From Pseudonocardia sp. (GTDB lineage: Bacteria > Actinomycetota > Actinomycetes > Mycobacteriales > Pseudonocardiaceae): a DNA stretch of 64,000 bases. The stretch covers positions 1-64,000 of the forward strand of contig NZ_JAJCYB010000031.1 in NCBI RefSeq assembly GCF_029263155.1, in the 5' to 3' direction. The notes under the pieces were generated by a model. That model searched no databases and had not been told where the DNA came from. It worked only from the letters and a program-made list of their open reading frames with translations. Position numbers and translations under genes: made by a program. This document shows, one piece after another, positions 9,888 through 18,824 of this stretch. Position 1 is the first letter of the stretch. Each line of letters starts with the position of its first letter.

Positions 9888-10855
9888 GACGGCTTCTCTC
9901 GGTTACCGGGTGCCAGCTCGGTGAGCAGGCGGTCGAGTTCGTCGAGCGGGAGGTGCGGGGGGAGGGTGAGGGCCGGGAGCTGGGCTCCCGCGCCGTACCA
10001 GCGATCCAGCGCGGCACCGGCGGTGTCGCCGTGCAGCGTGAGCTCGTCGAGCAGCACCCGCGCCGCGGCCGGGACCGGCGCGTCCGGGCCCGCGGCGAGC
10101 ACGGCGTCCACGGCGGCGCCGAAGCCGAGCCTGCGCAGGGTGTCGCGGTACAGCGGCCCCATCGAGGTCAGGTAGAACGCGACCCACCAGTACGCGCCCG
10201 CCTCCGACACCGCGACCGGGACGCAGGGCCCGACGAGCGTGCCACCGGGCGGGCGTCCCGCGCGGGCGGCGCCCTCGTCGAGCAGCCCGATCCCCGCCTT
10301 GAGCGCGGAGCGCGGGAGCAGGAACGGCGACCAGCCGTCGGCGAGCTCGCCGGCGAGCCGCACCGCATGCGGGCCGAGCGCGGCGAGCCGGATCGGCACC
10401 CGGGCCCCGGGGCGCACGGCGAGCCGCAGTGGGCGCTGCCGGTCCGGTGCCGACGGGGCGAGGCGGGCGCCGTCGAGCAGGGCACGTACCTGGCGGGTCA
10501 CCGCGCCGAGCCGCGCGACCGGCTCCCGGAACGCGACGTCGTGCAGGCCCTCGGCGAGCTGCGGGCTGCCGGCTCCCAGCCCGAGGGTGAAGCGGCCGCC
10601 GGAGACGGCGTCGAGGCTGGTCGCGAGCATCGCCAGGGACGCGGGGCTGCGACCCCAGACGTTGAGCACGCCGGTGCCGATCCGGATGCGGCTCGTGCGG
10701 GTCGCGACCTCGGCCAGCAGCACCGCGGCGTCATGGCCCCAGCCCTCGGCCAGCAGGAACTCGTCGTAGCCCAGCTCCTCGGCGCGCACGGCGAGGTGCA
10801 GGACCACGTCGCGGCGGGTCTCCAGCGGGGTCAGCGCCGCGGCGAGCGGGCTCAC
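9884..10855 (-). CDS. LLM-class flavin/F420-dependent oxidoreductase
   Basis: A 323-residue protein of the luciferase-like monooxygenase superfamily, in the TIM-barrel group that in actinomycetes generally uses F420 or FMN. It has RAEELGYDEFLLAEGWGHD near residue 20, then RIRIGTGVLNVWGRSP and the substrate-side GGRFTLGLGAGSPQ. The substrate cannot be inferred. GTG 10855 overlaps the stop of the upstream O-methyltransferase (GTGA), so translation is coupled. The context suggests a small tailoring operon controlled by the divergent AfsR-type regulator. Confidence 0.85.
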   Translation of the reverse strand: MSPLAAALTPLETRRDVVLHLAVRAEELGYDEFLLAEGWGHDAAVLLAEVATRTSRIRIGTGVLNVWGRSPASLAMLATSLDAVSGGRFTLGLGAGSPQLAEGLHDVAFREPVARLGAVTRQVRALLDGARLAPSAPDRQRPLRLAVRPGARVPIRLAALGPHAVRLAGELADGWSPFLLPRSALKAGIGLLDEGAARAGRPPGGTLVGPCVPVAVSEAGAYWWVAFYLTSMGPLYRDTLRRLGFGAAVDAVLAAGPDAPVPAAARVLLDELTLHGDTAGAALDRWYGAGAQLPALTLPPHLPLDELDRLLTELAPGNREKPS

Positions 10856-11877
10856 GACGGGCTCCGGGCCGACAACGCGGCGGTGATGCCGGGGATGAGC
10901 TCCCCCCGCGCGAGCACGGTGAACCCGTGGCCGCGCAGCCGCTCGGCCAGCGCGCCCGCCGAGAACGACACGGTGTCGGGGTGGTAGGCCACGTACTGGA
11001 GGAACCACAGGGCCGCGGCGGTGGGGCCGGCGCCGTGGTCGTCGAGGGCGAAGTCGTGGACGACCAGCAGCCCGCCGGGGGCCAGGCAGTCCCGGGCCTT
11101 GGCCAGCACGACGTCGATCTCGGCGTCGCCCACCGCGCTGAGCAGGTACGACAGCAGCACGACGTCCTGGTCCGCGGGCCAGGGGTCGCGCACGGCGTCG
11201 GCGGCGAGCAGGTCGATGCGCGCGGACAGCCCGGCCGCGTCGCGGTAGCGGCCCGCGACCTCGACGACGGCGGGCAGGTCCAGCACGGTGGCCCGCAGCG
11301 CGGGGTGCCGCTCGCACAGGGCGATCGAGAACGCGCCGCTGCCGCCGCCGACATCGAGCAACCGGCCGGCGCCGTCGACCGCCGGGCCGATCCGCTCCGC
11401 CAGTGCCCTGGCGGCGCCGAGCGACCCGGCGTGCTGGGCGTCGGTGAAGGTCGCGGCCTCCTCGGGGGAGGACAACAACCCGGCCAGGGTGTCGAACGCG
11501 GCTCCGGTGCCGGCCAGCCCGGCGTCGAGGTGGGTCAGGGCCGGATAGATCTGGCGCCCGATCTGCAGCCGGAAGTACTCGCCGAACCCCGAGGGGGCGC
11601 CCCGCACCAGCCAGCGGGCCGCCGCCGGCCCGTTCGCGTATCCGGCGCCGTCGTGATCGAGCAGTCCGAGCGCGGTGAGCGCGTGCAGCAGGGTCTGCAG
11701 CCGGTTGCGGGCCACGCTGGTGCACGCGCAGAGTTGCTCAGTGGTCGCGCGGCCGGAGTCGAGCCGGGTGAACAGGTCGAGCTCGAGCGCGGCGAACAGC
11801 GCCTTCGAGCCGATGAAGCCGTAGGCGATCGCGGACAGCTCCCGGCGCTCGGTGAGCGTGGTCGTGGTGGCGTGCAT
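10852..11877 (-). CDS. O-methyltransferase (acetylserotonin / hydroxyneurosporene type)
   Basis: A 341-residue SAM-dependent O-methyltransferase. The N-terminal winged-helix dimerisation domain (residues 10-90, LFAALELDLFTRLDSGRATT) precedes motif I LLDVGGGSGAFSIALCERHP near residue 172, motif DLPAVV and the LAPGGLLVVHDF segment. This family usually methylates hydroxyls of aromatic or polyketide metabolites. It is the first gene of a coupled operon with the LLM oxidoreductase and a decayed methyltransferase. A palindrome and the start of a divergent AfsR-type regulator lie upstream. The natural substrate is unknown. Confidence 0.87.
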   Translation of the reverse strand: MHATTTTLTERRELSAIAYGFIGSKALFAALELDLFTRLDSGRATTEQLCACTSVARNRLQTLLHALTALGLLDHDGAGYANGPAAARWLVRGAPSGFGEYFRLQIGRQIYPALTHLDAGLAGTGAAFDTLAGLLSSPEEAATFTDAQHAGSLGAARALAERIGPAVDGAGRLLDVGGGSGAFSIALCERHPALRATVLDLPAVVEVAGRYRDAAGLSARIDLLAADAVRDPWPADQDVVLLSYLLSAVGDAEIDVVLAKARDCLAPGGLLVVHDFALDDHGAGPTAAALWFLQYVAYHPDTVSFSAGALAERLRGHGFTVLARGELIPGITAALSARSPS

Positions 11878-11921
11878 CTGTCCTCCGGTCGTCGGTCGGC
11901 GCTACCCTCTCGACACCGGCT

Positions 11922-11936
11922 TGCAATCGGATTGCA
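11922..11936. promoter_or_regulatory. Candidate operator TGCAATC-N-GATTGCA
   Basis: A perfect 7-bp inverted repeat with a one-base spacer lies 20 bases upstream of the AfsR-type regulator start and 44 bases upstream of the divergent O-methyltransferase. Its AT-richness stands out in this GC-rich gap. It could be the operator or part of the promoter for either direction. Confidence 0.4.
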
Positions 11937-11956
11937 CAGCGGACCAGGGGTGAGAG

Positions 11957-14860
11957 GTGTACTTCCGCATCCTGGGGCCCCTCGAGGTGCACCTCGGCGG
12001 GGTGCCGGTCGCCGTCGGCGGGGCGAAACCGCGCGCGCTGCTCGCGGTCCTGCTGCTGAGCCGCGGCCGGGTCGTGCCGGTCGACGCGCTCGCGGCGGCG
12101 TTGTGGGGCGACGCGCCGCCGCCCGGGGCCACGAGCGCGCTGCGCGCCTACGTCTCACGGGTCCGCGCGACGCTGGAGGCGGCCGGGGACGAGCGCCGCC
12201 TGCACTTCCGCAGCGGTGGCTACGTCCTCGACGTCGTCGACGACGAGCTCGACGCCGCCGAGGCGCAGCGGCTCGTCACCGCCGCGCGGTCGGCCGACCC
12301 GGCCCGCGCGGTGGAGCTGCTCGACGACGCGCTCGGGCTCTGGCGCGGTGAGGCGCTGGCCGAGTGCGACGGCCTCGACGACGCCCGCGCCGAGGCCGCC
12401 CGGCTCGCGGAACTGCGCCTCGGCGCCGCCGAGGAGCGCGTGGACGCCCTGCTGGACCTGCGCCGCGGGCGGGAGGTCGTGGCGGAGCTGGAGGGAATGG
12501 TGCGGGCGCACCCGCACCGCGAGCGCCCGGCCGTGCAGCTGATGGCCGCGCTCTGCGCGGCCGGGCGCCCCTCCGACGCGCTGGTGGCCTACCACGAGCT
12601 GCGCGGCCGGCTCGACGAGGAGCTGGGCGTCGCACCGTCCGCACCGGCGCAGGCGCTGTTCCGGCGGATCCTCGACCGGGACCCGGCGCTCGACCCGGCC
12701 GTTCCTCCGGCCCCGGGCAACCTGCCGCGCCGCGCCACCAGCTTCGTCGGCCGCGCCGCCGAGCTGAGCGGTGTCGTCGCGGCCCTGCGCGCCGCCCCGC
12801 TGGTGACGCTCACCGGCTTCGGGGGTGTCGGGAAGTCCCGGCTGGCGCTGGAGGTCGCGGGCCGCGACCGGGAGCCGTTCCCGGACGGCGTGTGGCTCTG
12901 CGAGCTGGCTCCGCTGCCCGAGGGCGGCCCGGTCGGTCACGCGGTGGCCGCCGCGCTCCGGGTGCAGCAGCGCCACGGCACCGACATCGACGGGTCGGTG
13001 GTCGAGTACCTGCGGACGCGGCGGCTGCTGCTGGTCCTCGACAACTGCGAGCACGTCCTCGACGGTGTCGCCCGACTCACCCACCGGATCGTGACCCGCT
13101 GCGCGGGGGTCGCGGTGCTGGCCACCAGCCGCGAGCCGCTCGGCGTCGACGGCGAGCAGGTCTGGCCGGTGACGCCCCTGCCGATGGGCGACGCCGCCGA
13201 GCTGTTCGTGCACCGCGCCCGCGCGCACCGTCCGGGTCTCGCCGACGAGCCGGGGCCCGTCGCGGAGGTGTGCCGGCGCCTCGACGGCCTGCCGCTGGCG
13301 ATCGAGCTGGCCGCGGCGCGGACCCGCGCGATGAGCGTGGCCGAGGTCGCCGGGCGCCTCGACGGGGGGCGGTTGCTCACCGCCGGCGGCCCCCGGGGCG
13401 CCGACCCCCGGCACCGGAGCCTGGCCGCGGCGATCGACTGGTCCTACGAGCTGCTCGAACCGGCGGAGCGGCTGCTGTTCGCCCGGCTCTCGGTGTTCGC
13501 GGGCGGGTTCGACCTGGCCGCCGCCCACCACGTGTGCGCCGAGGACGTGTGCGCCGAGGACGGGTGCGCCGAGGACGTGTGCGCCGCGGGCGGCGACGAC
13601 CGGCGGACGCTCGACCTGCTGACCGGGCTCGTCGACCGGTCGATGGTCGTGGCCGGGGCCGCCGCCGCCGGAACCCGCTACCGGATGCTGGAGACGTTGC
13701 GCGCGTTCGGCCGCGACCGGCTGCGCGAGGCGGACGGGGAGGCGCCCGTCGTGCTCGCGCACGCCCGGTACTTCGCCGGGCTCGCCGGGCGCGCGGCCCG
13801 CGGCGCCCAGGGCCCCGACGAGCGCGCCTGGGTCGCGGCCACCCTGCCCGACCTGGACAACCTGCGCACCGCCTTCGAGACCGCCATGGCCTGCCGCGAC
13901 GTCGGGCTCGTCGTCGCCGTGGTGACCGCGCAGTCCGAGATCGGGCACATCCGGGTGGGCTACGAGTCCGCCGAGTGGGCCGAGCGCGCCCTGGACCTGG
14001 TGTCGGCGGAGCATCCACGCCACGCCGAGATCGTCGGTGCCGCGGCGCGGGGGGCGTGGAACCGCGCCGACTTCGTCCGGGCCCGCCGCCTGGCCGAGCG
14101 GGCGGGTGGTCAGGTCCCGGCACGCGGCACGGGGCGCATCGCCTACCCCGGCGACGTGCTCGCCGACATCGCGCTCTACGAGGGTGACGTCGCGGCCGCG
14201 CGGCGCCACTACGAGCAGCAGGTGGCCGCGGCCCGCCGCGACGGCGACCCCCTCCGGCTGGTGTGGACGCTGTACTACGTGGCCGTCTGTCACGCCGTGC
14301 TGCGCGACCCGGACGGGGGGCTGGCGGCGGCCCGGGAGAGCGTCGACGTGGCCGGGAGCACGGCGAACCCCACCGCGATGTCGATGGCGCGCTACGCGCT
14401 GGGCCTGGTGGGCAAGAAGGCCGACCCGCAACGCGCGCTGGCGCTGTTCGACGAGGCCGCCGCGCTGGCGGCGGGGGTGCACAACTTCTGGTGGCGGGGC
14501 GTCGCGCTCATGGAGGCGGCGGCCACCCGGGCCGTGCACGGCGACCCGGTGGCCGCCGCCGCGGCCGTCGTCGAGGTCGTGGACCACTGGGACCGGGTCG
14601 GGGACCGGACCCAGCAGTGGCTCAACCTGCGCTACGCGGTGCGGCTGCTGGCCCGCCTCGACGCGGGTGCGGACGCCGTGGCGGTGCACCACTGCCTCGT
14701 CGCCGCGGGCAAACCGTCACCGTTGCGTGCCGCGCACCTCGCCCGGCTGCTCGACGGCCCCGGCGGGGCGCGCTTCGCCGCCGCGGCCGCGCGCGGGTCG
14801 GCGCTGACCGGCGACGCGGCGGTCGCGCTGTGCCGGGCCCGCCTCGTCGCGGTGCGCTGA
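11957..14860 (+). CDS. AfsR/SARP-type transcriptional regulator with BTAD and NB-ARC domains
   Basis: A 967-residue regulator. The N-terminus (about 1-95) is an OmpR-like DNA-binding domain beginning YFRILGPLEV, followed by a BTAD domain (about 100-250). The NB-ARC ATPase has its P-loop GFGGVGKSRLALEV at about residue 287, Walker B LLLVLDNCEHVLDGV and the ATSREPLGVDGE sensor region, and helical TPR-like repeats follow. Proteins of this kind switch on nearby metabolite genes, so the divergent methyltransferase/LLM operon is a plausible target. AGGGG stands 6 bases before GTG 11957. Four in-frame 15-bp repeats encode a Cys-Ala-Glu-Asp motif from about residue 526. Confidence 0.92.
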   Translation: MYFRILGPLEVHLGGVPVAVGGAKPRALLAVLLLSRGRVVPVDALAAALWGDAPPPGATSALRAYVSRVRATLEAAGDERRLHFRSGGYVLDVVDDELDAAEAQRLVTAARSADPARAVELLDDALGLWRGEALAECDGLDDARAEAARLAELRLGAAEERVDALLDLRRGREVVAELEGMVRAHPHRERPAVQLMAALCAAGRPSDALVAYHELRGRLDEELGVAPSAPAQALFRRILDRDPALDPAVPPAPGNLPRRATSFVGRAAELSGVVAALRAAPLVTLTGFGGVGKSRLALEVAGRDREPFPDGVWLCELAPLPEGGPVGHAVAAALRVQQRHGTDIDGSVVEYLRTRRLLLVLDNCEHVLDGVARLTHRIVTRCAGVAVLATSREPLGVDGEQVWPVTPLPMGDAAELFVHRARAHRPGLADEPGPVAEVCRRLDGLPLAIELAAARTRAMSVAEVAGRLDGGRLLTAGGPRGADPRHRSLAAAIDWSYELLEPAERLLFARLSVFAGGFDLAAAHHVCAEDVCAEDGCAEDVCAAGGDDRRTLDLLTGLVDRSMVVAGAAAAGTRYRMLETLRAFGRDRLREADGEAPVVLAHARYFAGLAGRAARGAQGPDERAWVAATLPDLDNLRTAFETAMACRDVGLVVAVVTAQSEIGHIRVGYESAEWAERALDLVSAEHPRHAEIVGAAARGAWNRADFVRARRLAERAGGQVPARGTGRIAYPGDVLADIALYEGDVAAARRHYEQQVAAARRDGDPLRLVWTLYYVAVCHAVLRDPDGGLAAARESVDVAGSTANPTAMSMARYALGLVGKKADPQRALALFDEAAALAAGVHNFWWRGVALMEAAATRAVHGDPVAAAAAVVEVVDHWDRVGDRTQQWLNLRYAVRLLARLDAGADAVAVHHCLVAAGKPSPLRAAHLARLLDGPGGARFAAAAARGSALTGDAAVALCRARLVAVR
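13532..13591 (+). repeat. Four 15-bp repeats inside the AfsR-type gene
   Basis: Four copies of a 15-bp unit (GTGTGCGCCGAGGAC; the third and fourth differ slightly) run in frame and encode VCAED, VCAED, GCAED, VCAAG. Four cysteines spaced five residues apart result. The repeat sits just after the NB-ARC module, at the winged-helix/TPR boundary, where homologues usually have a short loop, so it looks like replication-slippage expansion. Confidence 0.75.
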
Positions 14861-14869
14861 CCCCGCCGC

Positions 14870-17041
14870 TCAGCCGGCGGGCTGCACGCGCTGGAACACC
14901 ACCAGCGAGCGGGCGGCGAGCCGATGGACCGCATCCGCGCCGAGCGTGTCGGGTTCCGTGGCGGCCATGCCGGGCGCGGTGGCGAGCGTCGTGACCTCGC
15001 CCGCCTCGGTGTCGACGACGACGGCCCAGCGCGACCCGTACTCGGAGCCGGGCAGCGCCACGTCGATGTCCTCGTGGTGGGCGTTGAGGGCGACGACGAA
15101 GGAGTCGTCGGTGACCCGCTCGCCGCGCGGGTCGACGTCGTAGATCGCGTCGCCGTTGAGGAACACCGTGACGCACTTGCCGAAGCCGGAGTCCCAGTCG
15201 CCCTCGGTCATCTCCTCGCCCGACGGCGTGAACCACGCGATGTCGGGCAGCGCCGCGGCCGGGTCCGAGCGCCGTCGCGGGGCGATCGGGCGGCCGGCGA
15301 AGAACCGGCGCCGCCGGAAGACCGGGTGGGCGTGGCGCAGGGCGACCATGCCCGCGGTGAACCCGATCAGCGAGGCGTTCTTGGTGGCCAGCGTCCAGTC
15401 GACCCAGGCGAGCTCGCTGTCCTGGCAGTAGACGTTGTTGTTGCCGCGCTGCGTGCGGCCCAGCTCGTCGCCGTGCAGCAGCATCGGCACGCCCTGGCTG
15501 ATCAGCATCGTGGCGATGATGTTGCGCTGCTGCCGTGCGCGGAGCTCGAGCACCGCCTCGTCGTCGGTGGGGCCCTCGACCCCGCAGTTCCACGAGCGGT
15601 TGTGGCTCTCGCCGTCGTTGTTGTCCTCGCCGTTGGCCTCGTTGTGCTTCTCGTTGTAGGACACCAGGTCGTTGAGCGTGAACCCGTCGTGCGCGGTGAC
15701 GAAGTTGATCGAGGCGAACGGGCGTCGGCCGTCGTTCTGGTAGAGGTCGGAGCTGCCGGTCAGGCGCTGGGCGAACTCGCCGAGCGTGCCGGGCTCGCCG
15801 CGCCAGAAGTCCCGGACGGTGTCGCGGTACTTGCCGTTCCACTCCGTCCACAGCGGCGGGAAGTTGCCGACCTGGTAGCCGCCGGGGCCGACGTCCCACG
15901 GCTCGGCGATCAGCTTGACCTGGCTGACCACCGGGTCCTGCTGCACGAGGTCGAAGAAGGTGGACAGCCGGTCGACGTCGTAGAACTCACGGGCGAGGGT
16001 GGAGGCGAGGTCGAAGCGGAAGCCGTCGACGTGCATCTCGGTGACCCAGTAGCGCAGCGAGTCCATGATCAGCTGCAGCGTGTGCGGGTGCCGGACGTTG
16101 AGCGAGTTCCCGGTGCCGGTGTAGTCCATGTAGTAGCGGGGGTCGTTCTCGACGACGCGGTAGTACGCGTGGTTGTCGATGCCGCGCATGGACAGCGTCG
16201 GGCCCTTGTCGTTGCCCTCGGCGGTGTGGTTGTAGACGACGTCGAGGATCACCTCGATGCCCGCGTCGTGCAGGTCACGGACCATCGCCTTGAACTCCTG
16301 CACCTGGTTGCCCGGCCGGTTCCCGTTCATGGCGTACGCGTGGTGCGGGGCGAGGAAGGCGACGGTGTTGTAACCCCAGTAGTTGGACAGGCCCTTCTCC
16401 TGGAGGTGGTGGTCGTCGAGGAACTCGTGTACCGGCATGAGCTCGACGGCCGTGACGCCCAGGTTCGTGAGGTGCTCGATCATCGCCGGGTGCGCGAGAC
16501 CCGTGTAGGTGCCGCGCAACGGCTCGGGGACGTCGGGATGGGTGATCGTGAGCCCGCGGACGTGCGCCTCGTAGACGACCGTCTCGTTGTAGGGGATCTT
16601 CGGCGGGCGGTCGGAGCCCCAGTCGAAGAACGGGTTGACGACCACCGACTTCGGTACGAACGGGGCGGAGTCGGCGTCGTTGCGCGCGGACGGGTCGTCG
16701 AACGGGTAGCCGAACACCGCCTCGTCCCACCTCACCGGGCCGTCGAGGGCCTTGGCGTAGGGGTCGATGAGCAGCTTGTTCGGATTGCACCGCAGGCCCT
16801 GGGCCGGGTCGTGGGGGCCGTGCACGCGGAAGCCGTAGCGCTGGCCGGGCTCCACGGTCGGGAGGTAGCCGTGCCAGACGAAGCCGTCGACCTCGATGAG
16901 CGGGACCCGTGACTCCTCGCCGTCGTCGTCGAACAGGCAGAGCTCGACCCGCTCGGCCACCTCGGAGAAGAGCGCGAAGTTGGTACCAGCGCCGTCGTAG
17001 GTGGCACCCAGGGGGTAGGCGTGACCCGGCCACGGCCGCAT
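14870..17041 (-). CDS. glgX: Glycogen debranching enzyme GlgX/TreX
   Basis: This enzyme hydrolyses alpha-1,6 branches of glycogen and so supplies linear maltodextrin to TreY and TreZ. It is a 723-residue GH13 protein with an N-terminal CBM48 ([20 protein letters not shown]). The catalytic barrel has [10 protein letters not shown], the nucleophile region [10 protein letters not shown], the acid region [16 protein letters not shown] and [15 protein letters not shown] prefer ATG 17041, which begins at the conserved MRPWPG; an in-frame TTG at 17071 would add ten residues. Its stop lies ten bases from the stop of the AfsR-type gene on the other strand. Confidence 0.94.
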   Translation of the reverse strand: MRPWPGHAYPLGATYDGAGTNFALFSEVAERVELCLFDDDGEESRVPLIEVDGFVWHGYLPTVEPGQRYGFRVHGPHDPAQGLRCNPNKLLIDPYAKALDGPVRWDEAVFGYPFDDPSARNDADSAPFVPKSVVVNPFFDWGSDRPPKIPYNETVVYEAHVRGLTITHPDVPEPLRGTYTGLAHPAMIEHLTNLGVTAVELMPVHEFLDDHHLQEKGLSNYWGYNTVAFLAPHHAYAMNGNRPGNQVQEFKAMVRDLHDAGIEVILDVVYNHTAEGNDKGPTLSMRGIDNHAYYRVVENDPRYYMDYTGTGNSLNVRHPHTLQLIMDSLRYWVTEMHVDGFRFDLASTLAREFYDVDRLSTFFDLVQQDPVVSQVKLIAEPWDVGPGGYQVGNFPPLWTEWNGKYRDTVRDFWRGEPGTLGEFAQRLTGSSDLYQNDGRRPFASINFVTAHDGFTLNDLVSYNEKHNEANGEDNNDGESHNRSWNCGVEGPTDDEAVLELRARQQRNIIATMLISQGVPMLLHGDELGRTQRGNNNVYCQDSELAWVDWTLATKNASLIGFTAGMVALRHAHPVFRRRRFFAGRPIAPRRRSDPAAALPDIAWFTPSGEEMTEGDWDSGFGKCVTVFLNGDAIYDVDPRGERVTDDSFVVALNAHHEDIDVALPGSEYGSRWAVVVDTEAGEVTTLATAPGMAATEPDTLGADAVHRLAARSLVVFQRVQPAG

Positions 17042-17107
17042 GAGGTTCTCGCAATCGATCGATTCGGACAACGGCGAGAGATTACCGGGGTGGGCCGACG
17101 CCCCGCC

Positions 17108-17569
17108 TCACGCGAGCCGCGCGGGGAACCCTCCGGTGGCGATCGGGCTCCAGCGCGCGGGGGTGATCCGGATCAGGGCCTTACCCTGGTCGGTCATCGC
17201 CCGCCGGTAGGCGTCCCAGTCGGGGTGCTCACCGGAGATCGAGCGGAAGTAGTCGACGAGCGGCTCGACGGCGTCGGGCAGCGTGAGCAGCTCCGCGTCG
17301 CCGTCCACCTGCACCCAGGGGCCGCCGAAGTCGTCGGAGAGCACCACCACGGAGGCCTTCCCGTGGCGCGCCGCGTTGCGCGCCTTGGCCCGCTCGGGAT
17401 AGGTCGCGACGACGATCCGTCCCTCGGCGTCGACACCGGCGGTGACGGGTGAGCCCTGCCAGGTGCCGTCGGCGCGCGGTGTCATGAGGATCACGTGGTG
17501 GCGGGGGCGCAGGAACTCCAGGAGTCCCGCGCGGTCGACGGTGGTGGTGGTCGCGACGGTACGAGCCAT
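17108..17569 (-). CDS. PPOX-class F420-dependent oxidoreductase
   Basis: A 153-residue split-barrel protein of the pyridoxamine-phosphate-oxidase-like F420 family, which reduces various small molecules with F420H2. Characteristic segments are FLRPRHHVILMTPRADGTWQGSPV, here with the strand that lines the cofactor pocket, then ATYPERAKARNAARHG, which contacts the F420 phosphate and tail, and VQVDGDAELLTLP. The start is ATG 17569; a GTG two codons upstream is also possible. The partner reductase is not in the window. Confidence 0.85.
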   Translation of the reverse strand: MARTVATTTTVDRAGLLEFLRPRHHVILMTPRADGTWQGSPVTAGVDAEGRIVVATYPERAKARNAARHGKASVVVLSDDFGGPWVQVDGDAELLTLPDAVEPLVDYFRSISGEHPDWDAYRRAMTDQGKALIRITPARWSPIATGGFPARLA

Positions 17570-17661
17570 GATCACCAGTCTAGGTGGGTGGGCCGGGCCC
17601 GGGCGTCGGCCGGCGTGATCGTCTCGCGGTGGTCGGGTCGGTGCGGCTAGTGTTCACCTCG

Positions 17662-18087
17662 ATGCCTACCGTGTTCACGAAGATCATCGACGGCGCGCTC
17701 CCCGGCCGGTTCGTCTGGTCCGACGACCGCGCCGTCGGGTTCCTGTCGATCAACCCGCTCGCGCCGGGACACACGCTGGTGGTGCCGCGTGCGGAGGTCG
17801 ACCACTGGGTCGACGCCGACGCCGGCCTGCTCGCCCACCTCACCTCGGTCGCCCACGCGATCGGCGAGGCCGTTCGCACGGTGTACGCGCCACCGCGGGT
17901 CGGGCTGCTGGTCGCGGGGTTCGAGGTGCCGCACCTGCACCTGCACGTGTTCCCGGCGCAGGACATGGGCGCGTTCGACTTCTCCCACGCCGCGGCCACC
18001 GTCGACGCCGCCGAGCAGGACGGTCACCGTGACGCGCTGCGGGCCGCGCTGCGCGACTCCGGGCACGGCGAGCACGTCCCCGGATGA
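17662..18087 (+). CDS. HIT-family hydrolase
   Basis: A 141-residue histidine-triad protein, probably a nucleotidyl hydrolase acting on adenosine phosphoramidates or dinucleoside polyphosphates. The N-terminus FTKIIDGALPGRFVW, the strand LAPGHTLVVPRAE and the triad HLHLHVFP near residue 100 are all intact. ATG 17662 matches the usual family start; GTG 17650 in frame is the alternative. No ribosome binding site is evident, so the mRNA may be leaderless. The phosphatase gene follows after 11 bases and may be co-transcribed. Confidence 0.9.
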   Translation: MPTVFTKIIDGALPGRFVWSDDRAVGFLSINPLAPGHTLVVPRAEVDHWVDADAGLLAHLTSVAHAIGEAVRTVYAPPRVGLLVAGFEVPHLHLHVFPAQDMGAFDFSHAAATVDAAEQDGHRDALRAALRDSGHGEHVPG

Positions 18088-18098
18088 CGGGGCGGTAG

Positions 18099-18767
18099 GT
18101 GCAGCTGCTGCTCGTCCGGCACGCGCTGCCGCAGCGCGTCCACGGTCGCGCGGACATCCCGACCGGGCCGACCGTCCCCGCCGGGACCGCCGACCCGGCG
18201 CTCACCGAGCTCGGCGAGCAGCAGGCCCGCCGGCTGGTCGCCGCGGTGGGCCCCGCGGTCGACGGGCTCTACGTCAGCCCGATGCGCCGGGCGCGGGCCA
18301 CGGCCGCGCCACTGGCCGAGGCGCTCGGCCGCGACCCGGAGATCGTCGACGACCTCCGCGAGTACGACGCGGACTCCACCCACTACATCCCGGTGCACGA
18401 CATGGCGGAGTACGACCCGGCGGCGTGGGACCGGATACGCGCCGGCCTGCTCCCTCCCGACGTCGACGTCGCGGAGTTCGCCGGCCGGGTCGACGCCGCG
18501 CTCGAGCGGATCGTCGCCGCGCACCCCGGTCGCGAGACCGTGGTGGTCGTGGCCCACGCCGGCGTGGTCAACGTGTGGCTGGCCCGTCTCATCGGCATCG
18601 ACCGGCCGCTGGCCTTCCCCCTCGACTACACCGGGATCACCCGGGTGCTGGCGGGCCGGGACGGGCGGCGCTCGGTGCGCACCGTCAACGAGATCGCACA
18701 CGTGGCCGACCTGCTCGGGCCGACGGCGGGCACCGTCCGAGCCCGGTCCGGCGACCATCCGGGGTGA
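18099..18767 (+). CDS. Histidine phosphatase family protein
   Basis: A 222-residue member of the phosphoglycerate-mutase-like superfamily. The catalytic RHA box is LLVRHALPQR at residues 4-13, the second arginine lies in GLYVSPMRRARATA near residue 62, and the second histidine lies in VVVVAHAGVVN near residue 150. The substrate is not predictable; phosphatases of this size act on sugar phosphates or cofactors. GTG 18099 directly precedes the conserved first strand. Confidence 0.87.
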   Translation: MQLLLVRHALPQRVHGRADIPTGPTVPAGTADPALTELGEQQARRLVAAVGPAVDGLYVSPMRRARATAAPLAEALGRDPEIVDDLREYDADSTHYIPVHDMAEYDPAAWDRIRAGLLPPDVDVAEFAGRVDAALERIVAAHPGRETVVVVAHAGVVNVWLARLIGIDRPLAFPLDYTGITRVLAGRDGRRSVRTVNEIAHVADLLGPTAGTVRARSGDHPG

Positions 18768-18824
18768 CCGCAGGCGCACAGGTGCCTACGCTCGGTGGGC
18801 CAGCGGCGAGGGGGAACGAGCCGG

